NCBI GenBank assembly: GCA_963971425.1
Contig: OZ020524.1
Location: 11,969,845-12,033,844, forward strand
DNA: 64,000 nt
Direction of reading: 5' to 3'
Origin: Bryoerythrophyllum caledonicum
Taxonomy: Eukaryota > Streptophyta > Bryopsida > Pottiales > Pottiaceae
A model generated the notes under the pieces. That model saw nothing but the letters and a program-made list of their open reading frames with translations. It had not been told where the DNA came from and ran no database searches. Position 1 is the stretch's first letter; each line of letters starts with the position of its first letter. A program made the translations under genes and the position numbers. Shown here piece by piece: positions 57,205-64,000 of the stretch.

Positions 57205-60075
57205 GTGTCTTCATTGCTTGCCGAGGTGGGAGCGATGGCTTCTCAAGTCAGGTTTCGAGGGAAGAAACATGTGCTGCCCACGCTCCCCACGTCGTACTGT
57301 GCGAAGGTTTTTGAATCTGGGAGGGGGTGCTTGCTTCAACGAGGACGGTACAATCTGACACAAAAGTGTCGTTGCCTGTTGTGTCTCTTGAGTCTGATAG
57401 CTTGATGGTCCTTGCTGAGATGGTTTCGTCTGAGGGTGTTTCGGGAGATTTGAGACAGGAAGGAAGTGACGGAAGCACTGCCTTCAAGCACTGTAAGGTG
57501 GTCCACCTCTCTGACTCGGAGCCAATGCCGATGAGGTCCGAGGTTGGGAAGAAGGTTGCATGTCGTCCCCTGTTTTCTGACTTGGTTTTGTTGTCCTCTG
57601 ATTCGGAGGTTAAGGGTGAAAGCTCCTCCCAAGGGGGCTCTAGAGGCTATGTTCAAAAGTTCCAACCCTCTTGGGCAGCCTCCTTTCCTTAGGCCGAGCC
57701 TGTCTACGACGATGCAGGAGTTGCGCACATGATGAAGTGTACAATCTGTACACGGATTGAGAAGCGCGTTGCAACAATTTGCATGAAGGACAATCTCAAC
57801 AAGCATACTGGCTGGAAGTGTGCAACCTGAAATATGCCGAAGAAGGGAGTCTTGAAGGGAGAGTGGTACCGTGACCGCCAGAACAAGCACTTCAAGAACG
57901 AGAGGTTGTTTGCGGCCTTGGGGCGTGACACTGTTCTGGACTTCCTGCAGAAGGACAATCCAGCAGCCGGGCACAAGAAAATTGAGCAATTCGCGTTGAT
58001 TCTCAGGCTCTTGAGTAATGGCCGACCGTTGAGGGACTACCCTGTTGCACTGGAGCTTTTCAATTTCCTCAACGTTTCATGTTCCAAGAAGCACTGGTGC
58101 TTGTCATTGGCGTGGGGCATGGCAAAGGCACTGCATCATGTCTTCCGCATGAAAGTGAAGTCCCTCTTACTTTCTGCTCGTTTCATTGTAATGTCAGCCG
58201 ATGAGGTTACGTCAATTGATAATGCTTCCTGGATCTCTATTCATGCGTATGTAGTTGTGGACAATGTGAGAGTGCCCTTACAGTTGGCATTGGAGAGAGT
58301 TGTTGCCATTGGCAGGGCTGGAAGCGACCACATTATGAAGGTCATCATGGCAGCCCTTTTAGGGCTTGGTGGTCTTATGCACGAGCAAGTCATGGAGAGG
58401 CTGGTATCGTTTGGTGTTGACGGACATAGTGTGTTCCAAGGCTGTAGAAACGGCATTACAGTTCAGATTAGAGAGAAATATGCACCACACCTGATAGGTG
58501 TTCATTGCATAGCTCATCGGACAAACTTAGTTGTACAGGCCATGTCCGGTACTTATCTTATAGCCCATACTTAAGTCCTCATTTAGAAAGTCTACGAGTA
58601 CTTCTCGAAGAGTTCTAAGAGGCATTTGGAGTTCACAAAACTAGCTGACATTATGGAAACAAAGGGGAGGAAGATCTTGAAGCATGTCAAAACCCGCTAG
58701 TTGAGTTTGCTTCTACCCTCTCAGCGTGTACTTAGTGAGTACCGCACCCTGGTGATGAAGATGGAGTTAGATGATTCAAAGGATACTAACTCAAAGAATC
58801 TATTGGCTTCTCTCACGGACATAGAGACCCTGCTCGGGCTTGCATGCCTAATTCCGCTCATGGAGGTTATTGACTGCATGATGCAGTTCGTGCAAGCGAG
58901 GGATGTATACGTGTGTGACTTTGTAGCCTCCCTTAGGGAATGCCAATTGCAAATTGGCACAATGTTCTTGGATCCCATTTCAGCCTTCAAGTCAGATAAT
59001 TTTGACTTGTTGCATGGGCTGGAGGAGACATGTTCTCCAGCCATTCGTTTAAAGTGGGTCAGTGTCCTAAACGAGAACGATGTAGAGCACCTTGCCTTCG
59101 CAGGCACAGAGGTCTCAAACAACGTGTTGCTTTATGAAACTAACTTTGTGACTCGTGAGAAAACAATGGTTATCCGGCAGGTTTGGGCCGCTGCCATTGC
59201 AAGGACGAAGGACGCTGCCACAGGTAAGATCCCACCCCTCTTTCAAATTGCATTCCATGTTTTTGAAGGTCGCTCAGTCTGCATTGTTCATTTTGGATTG
59301 TTGTCCCTCTTCTTCTGTTGCGCTGCTCGTTTCATTACTCTGTAAGTCTGGTTGTATTAGTTGTGATGTTGACCTAGTTGCGTTTGTTGCGCTGTGATCC
59401 TTATTTTGTTTGTTGCGCTGTAAGTCAATATGTGTTTGGTACTCTGTGACCCTGGGACCGTTGGTTGCGTTGTTGCGCTGCTCGTTTCAGTACTCTGTGA
59501 GTTTGGTGATGTTGTTCATACGTTGCCTGACTTCTGTAAGTTGTGCGTATTGTGCAGGGGCTGCCCGCTCCATTGCTGCGGAGCTGCATTTCCGATTCCC
59601 TTCCTAGCCAATCATGGATGCCCTGAGAGTGGTGCTCCCGCAGTTGTGGAGGGATGAGCATGCGGACGAGTCCTTTTTCAAGCACCTTGTGGTGCTGAAG
59701 CAACATTTCTGCCGGGCGAAGAGCATTACCGGATGGCCTGACCGAAATGATGTTAGTACCGCACGGCTCCTATCTGCCCACGCCCTTGACGCTCATAGCG
59801 CCATGTTTCGCTTGGCGATGAAGGCAAATTGGTCCACTGCCATGGCTCGGCCCATCACCATCAATCCTTTGACGAGAACATGGCAGCAGCTTGGGGCAAA
59901 TAGCATCTTGCTAGCAGGCTTTCCCGAGTACTTCAAACTTGCTGAGATTGCCACTGTGCTTGTTCTTGGCAGCGTAGAAGATGAGCGAACGTTTTCTATA
60001 TTTGGCTTTGTGAAAAGTCAAATTCAAAATAATCCAACGGACTACATGGCTTTGTGTGTACAAATGTACACGTAA
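57205..60075 (+). mobile_element. hAT-type transposase gene, decayed
   Basis: This plus-strand transposase is of a zinc-finger hAT lineage. A leader with several frames (57205-57730) is followed by a BED-like zinc-binding segment (CTICT, then NKHTGWKC, about 57735-57830). The first core block is 57834-58574, ending GVHCIAHRTNLVVQAMS, typical of the hAT catalytic region around the second acidic residue. The second block is 58701 onward. An intron (GTAAGA at about 59224, TTGTGCAG at about 59558) precedes the last exon with the dimerisation region (EIATVLVLGSVEDERTFSI), which ends at 60075. In-frame stops lie after 58574 and upstream of 59614, so the protein is not made whole. No clear 8-bp target duplication or inverted ends were found by eye. 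Confidence 0.75.
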
Positions 60076-60079
60076 AAAT

Positions 60080-61690
60080 TTTGGAGTTTGGAAAATTTCC
60101 CCTTCAATGAGGCCATAGCAGAGTGGATGGCTATCAAGCCAAGATATGCTGTAGATGGGCAGTAAGTTTGAGCCTAGTTTCGACTCAGGCGAGGTGATGT
60201 CACCAAATCAGTGAACTTCACTGTGGCTGGGTCTGAACTCGCCCTTGTTTCCATACTGGCAGTTAATTTCGTGTCTCTTGACATGGATATTCGCCACCAG
60301 TATGTTATATTGAAGTACTTGAATCTAAATTGTTTGTTTTGTAGACTCTTGTTTATGTATGTTTTGATCATGTATTGACTAGGGCGTCGGAGTGTGTGTT
60401 TGTCGTGTGCAGGTTATTGAGGTCTCTGGAGTGTGAGCTGAAGAATAAGCAAAGTCTTTGTTCCACAAGTAAAGTAGTTAGCAAAATTCAATACAGTAAT
60501 TTGTCGTTTGATAGCCTGATACAGTGGAAAAATTATGCAAAGTAGCGTGCTATAGCTACCTTGAAACTCCCCATTGAGTAAATTTTTTTTAATACAAAAC
60601 TACAGTTTTAGCTACAATTCTCAGGCTACGAATGTTGGAAAAAGTGGCCAAATTTTTTCGCTTGCGGCACACCATTCGGCACAGTAACTTCGTTGAATTT
60701 GCACCTCTATGCGCACCAAAAAAAAACACTGCTTGCGGTGGGCCTGTCAAGTGAGATGATTTTATGACCTCATATCTTTGGGTATCTCAGATAATCACCT
60801 AGGTAGTTTAGGGTCATCTCAGACTACTAATAATGACTTTTAGTTTAAATGTTGGTTTCCATAGTGTCGGTTTAACTCTCTAATTAGCTTGTGATTCTAT
60901 CCCTGCTCATGTGCCAAATCTAACATTCCATGATGCATCAGTAGAGTGTATTCAAAACACATCAAAACTTAACAGCAACAAGGTGCACTATATGGGGAAT
61001 TTTATATGAAATAGTAATCACCAATGTTGCAACTTTAGCTGCAAGTGCAATTTTAGTATGTAGGCAGATATTTTCAAATTTCATGTGGGTAGGTATTTTT
61101 TTTGAGCGTACACTATAATTCATCATCCTAAAAAATCTATAATCTTGTGAAAGGAACAAGCTCCGCAAGGAAAAATTATGTCACAAAATAAAATTTGTTG
61201 CCTCAAATATATATTGCTTCAACCGTCTCTTGGTACAACTACACTCATTAATTCACTCTTGGTACGAGAGGCCATTGATGCAATTGGCGTGTGGGTAACA
61301 GACACTTCAGAAAGGATGTGCCATATGGGCTGCCAAATCATAAGGCAACTTTTAAAACCTACTTTTTGGATGGACAACAAATACTTGTATCGGAGACTCT
61401 AGAACTGTTGAAGGTAGCCCTAATTTACAAGGTCAGGGATGGTTGGCCTCCCTGTTTTGAATTTTGAAGATGCTCCTTCAAGCATGCTCTTCTCAACTGC
61501 AGCAAAGTCAGGGTGATACCGTATCAAATTTGGTGATTGGTATACACTTCTATAACGACTGGATGATGTACATGGTACTATGAATGACGACTAAGTATTT
61601 AGTCAAACAATATGCATCTTGGAATGCTAACAATTTGTCTTTTTGCAAGAATGGCTTGTATTAGATATTTGATTGCATTTGTATGGATGC
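60080..61690. other. No gene seen
   Basis: AT-rich intergenic DNA beyond the hAT remnant, possibly containing its 3' end. No repeat or coding feature is supportable. Confidence 0.4.
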
Positions 61691-61696
61691 CTCTTA

Positions 61697-62051
61697 GAGC
61701 ATTTGCACCCTTCAACCGACCAAGCAACAGCTTGGTGATTGGATGGGGCAGAATTAATTGTGGTGTTGTAGTAGCCCTAGTCAACCAATGTGAGGTTGGT
61801 GGGTTCAACAAAAAAAAGCCCTTCAAAATGGGGAAACCGAAGCATGTGCCATGCTTGCTCAAGTGTATTCACTAAGAAAATCCTCTAACTTTGTTGGTGT
61901 GTCACTAATGTGGCAGAATGTGGTAGGTGGACCGGGAAATAGATGTACGCCATGGATGCAAGGTTGGGCCTGACCCAGAAGAGATCACCTTTTTAAAATG
62001 CATGTAGGACATGGCGGACCACAGTGAACGTAGCAGGTGGATAAGATGCTC
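61697..62051. mobile_element. PIF/Harbinger-like MITE with TTA duplication
   Basis: This 355-bp element has ends GAGCATTTGCACCC at the left and GAGCATCTTATCCACC (reverse complement) at the right. It is flanked by TTA on both sides (61694-61696 and 62052-62054). TWA duplication and GAGCATCT ends fit PIF/Harbinger-derived MITEs. It is related in its termini to the element at 25476-25871. Confidence 0.65.
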
Positions 62052-62059
62052 TTAGGCTA

Positions 62060-62730
62060 ATACAACATAAAGAAGTTTTAACTTGTATTAGGTAAGGTCC
62101 AAGGATATCAATTGCCATTCTCATTACTACTCATACATTTCATTGGTGCAAAAAACATAGCATAGACTCCACTCATGTTCTATTTATTTCTGATTTGAAA
62201 TTTGCTTTTATTTCACTTTTTCAAGTAAGACTTTTATGACAACTCCAAGCTTACAAGTGCTTGGAAGAATCTATGAGAGTAATAGATTAGGCTGAATATC
62301 ATTTACACAATGGGTACATTTCATTGTGACCCCACTTCACGGAAATCACAGTGTGTTTGTCAATGCCTCCATTGATTGGAGATCTATGCACCAAAATCGA
62401 CCCTGTAGGCGTTAAAAAGCTAATACACAATCATCCCCAAATCGCCCACACAAACATGGTTTTGGCATACGTCTGAAGTTGCTCAGATGGAGAGATTCAA
62501 GTACTTTCGGCAATAATAATGAGTGTCATAGAAAAATACGTACCTCCTGCCTCAAACACCATCCTTTCAGAATGTGCAGTTGCCGGTTATGGACCTCTCT
62601 ACCCTTGCCTCAGATCCCAAAACACCCTGAATATTCAAAGGATATTCGGGAGGTTCATTGAACAGAAAGCATCATGGAATGATGATGTTATGAGGAGGTC
62701 TGTGGTAGGCCGGAGGAAGTAGGGGCCAGC
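62060..62730. other. No gene seen
   Basis: Short open frames at 62479-62722 overlap in two frames and resemble nothing known. The right end presumably holds the promoter of the gene at 62733. Confidence 0.35.
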
Positions 62731-62732
62731 CA

Positions 62733-63738
62733 ATGGCCGCGCTCGCAGCAACCTTATCGCCTTTTGCAGGGAACGCTCCTCCGGATTCTCCGATGCAGCG
62801 CATAGGCTCTTGCTCGCAACGCCAGGCTCGTCCTTTCCCCCTTTCCATCATCTGGACATGGTACTTGCTCATCACCCCTCCCCGTCTCTGCTGCAGATCA
62901 ATGCCAGGAAAATGTCAGCTTGTGAGAGAGAGTCAGGGTGAGAAAGATGACGCAGTTGCACGGGCCAATGAGTTGCTTTTTGAGGCTACCTCTAATGACT
63001 TGTTGAGGCTAGGTTTATTGTTGGGAGAGAAGGTGAGTGATGGTGTGGTTGGGCTGACTGTTGGGGGCCTGAGGTGTGATTGTGTGGTCGAGGGGAAGGG
63101 GGAATAGGTCTTGTGGGCGAGTGAGTTTTGTGGTTGGTCTGGATTGTTGGGGTCGAAACTGGGAAGTTTGGCGTTGGTCTTAACTGAAGAAGGTAGGGAA
63201 TGGCATTGGTAGGGGTAGTTATTGAGGAGTAGTGTTGGTAGGCATTTATTGCATGCAGTTCTTTTTTCGCGTTCCGGGTTGTTGGGATCTGATTGCCGAG
63301 ATTGGTGAATCTGGAAGGTTTTCGTGCATGTGGCATGCGTTGTAGGGAAGGAGTCGAGTGCTCTTTTCTTTTTGACCTAAATTGTGGGGCAGAAGTTGAG
63401 GTGGCCTACTCGAGCTGCAATTGCATTCGCTGAAGTGTGAATTTCGGATTGGCATTTGTATTGGTTTGGGTTTTAGGTCTCGTGCAAATCGCAACGTTTT
63501 CCGATTCACCTCATTAATGGGAAGGTCGCAAAGTGGATTGGTATCTTACTTCCTAGGATGCTCCCCCTCAGTCACGGAAACTGAATGCTTGATACTTGAT
63601 TCTTGCACATTGGCTGGCTTAGGGTGAAAATCAGACTGTTGTAGCCTTCCAGGCCTGTGGATAGGCATGATTTTGAGGGAGCTCTGTTTGTTTTTGCTGC
63701 AGGGAGTTTTGATAGACGGGTTGCCGACTGAGGACTAG
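62733..63738 (+). CDS. Small two-exon gene, function unknown (putative organellar protein)
   Basis: Exon 1 (62733-63032) starts at an ATG in good context (GCCAATGGCC) and encodes 100 residues, ending LLRLGLLLGEK at a GTGAGT donor. A pyrimidine-rich acceptor (TTTTTGCTGCAG, ending 63702) opens a short exon GVLIDGLPTED ending TAG at 63736-63738, in phase, for about 111 residues. The N-terminus is rich in Ala/Ser/Pro/Arg and poor in acidic residues for about 60 residues (MAALAATLSPFAGNAPPDSP), like a plastid or mitochondrial transit peptide. The C-terminal 45 residues form an amphipathic helix-like stretch (DAVARANELLFEATSNDLL). I do not recognise the family, and the second exon rests on splice phase alone. 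Confidence 0.45.
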
Positions 63739-63739
63739 G

Positions 63740-64000
63740 CAGAGGAGGATATCATGCATCCCTGAATCGCCCCACATGCAGACACACTCTGAACACCTTT
63801 AGAGACGAACAATTTTCAGGCCTAGGAGGCAGGCCTGAGGAACACTTGGGGCCGCTGGGGGAGCAAGAAGGGACAGTGCCATGGGGAGCATGACCAGGTT
63901 GGGGCAAGGTCTCACTTTTGAACATGCTGTAAGAGGCCCAAACTTGCGCATCAGCCGCACTTGTGGTCTCCACAGGTTTAGGGTTTTCGATGTGCAGAAG
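63740..64000. other. Window end, no gene assigned
   Basis: Probably the 3' UTR of the gene at 62733 or its continuation. A minus-strand open frame (63752-63973) is not convincing. Confidence 0.3.

Noticed and set aside
57336-57989. Minus-strand 217-codon frame opposite the hAT leader
   Set aside because: It lies opposite the transposase frame, whose domains are recognisable. The minus frame shows none.

Overview
This window is nuclear DNA from a land plant. The evidence is intron-bearing plant genes with GT..AG junctions (a MOT1 molybdate transporter, an organellar MscS-like channel, a group 1/Em LEA protein), a nuclear-type tRNA-Thr(CGT) without an encoded CCA, plant CACTA, hAT, PIF/Harbinger-like and Ty1/copia elements, and degenerate CCCTAAA telomere-like sequence. 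The hAT, Ty3/gypsy and FCP1-like sequences look most like those I know from seed-free plants (bryophytes, lycophytes, ferns). That placement is inference. The window is mostly repeats with a few gene islands.

Layout. 0.3-1.1 kb: a decayed Ty3/gypsy pol tail. 2.4-9.6 kb: a MOT1 gene whose last coding exon carries a very young Ty1/copia element (4214-9515, 190-bp LTRs differing at one base, 5-bp target duplication). 10-16 kb: dispersed repeats, a decayed FCP1/NIF-like phosphatase gene and a tRNA-derived SINE. 16.2-23.4 kb: an unusual module with a decayed multi-exon minus-strand gene carrying a ParB/sulfiredoxin-like motif, accompanied in its introns and flanks by near-perfect 27-37 bp palindromes with core TTTAGCTC..GAGCTAAA, a 322-bp tandem duplication containing long foldbacks, and a dense palindrome array. 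25.3-32 kb: more palindromes, a MITE, and a CCCGGG-rich segment with an unrecognised coding region. 34.0-42.5 kb: a decayed gene that I place in the plant DUF7869 family, bracketed by two arrays of the same palindrome and split by a 4.5-kb CACTA element. 43-47 kb: dispersed repeats and a gypsy fossil split by a 1.3-kb CACTA element. 47.3-50.1 kb: no genes seen. 50.1-52.9 kb: the MscS-like channel. 53.2 kb: tRNA-Thr. 54.5-55.8 kb: a MITE, then an ABRE/TATA promoter and the Em-type LEA gene. 57.2-60.1 kb: a decayed hAT transposase. 61.7 kb: a MITE. 62.7-63.7 kb: a small two-exon gene of unknown function.

The most unusual signal is the palindrome family. The core is shared, but the outer parts of the two arms match each other in a copy-specific way (for example GGTTAC/GTAACC, GGCAC/GTGCC, TGCAAG/CTTGCA, CACAC/GTGTG). 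Dyad symmetry, rather than primary sequence, therefore seems to be what is kept. Bacterial ParB proteins bind palindromic parS sites, so the co-location with a ParB-like coding region suggests a transposon or selfish element with a parS-like site system. That link is inference and untested.

The intact genes are not obviously connected. MOT1 handles molybdate import, the MscS-like channel probably relieves organellar osmotic stress, and the LEA protein acts in desiccation tolerance.
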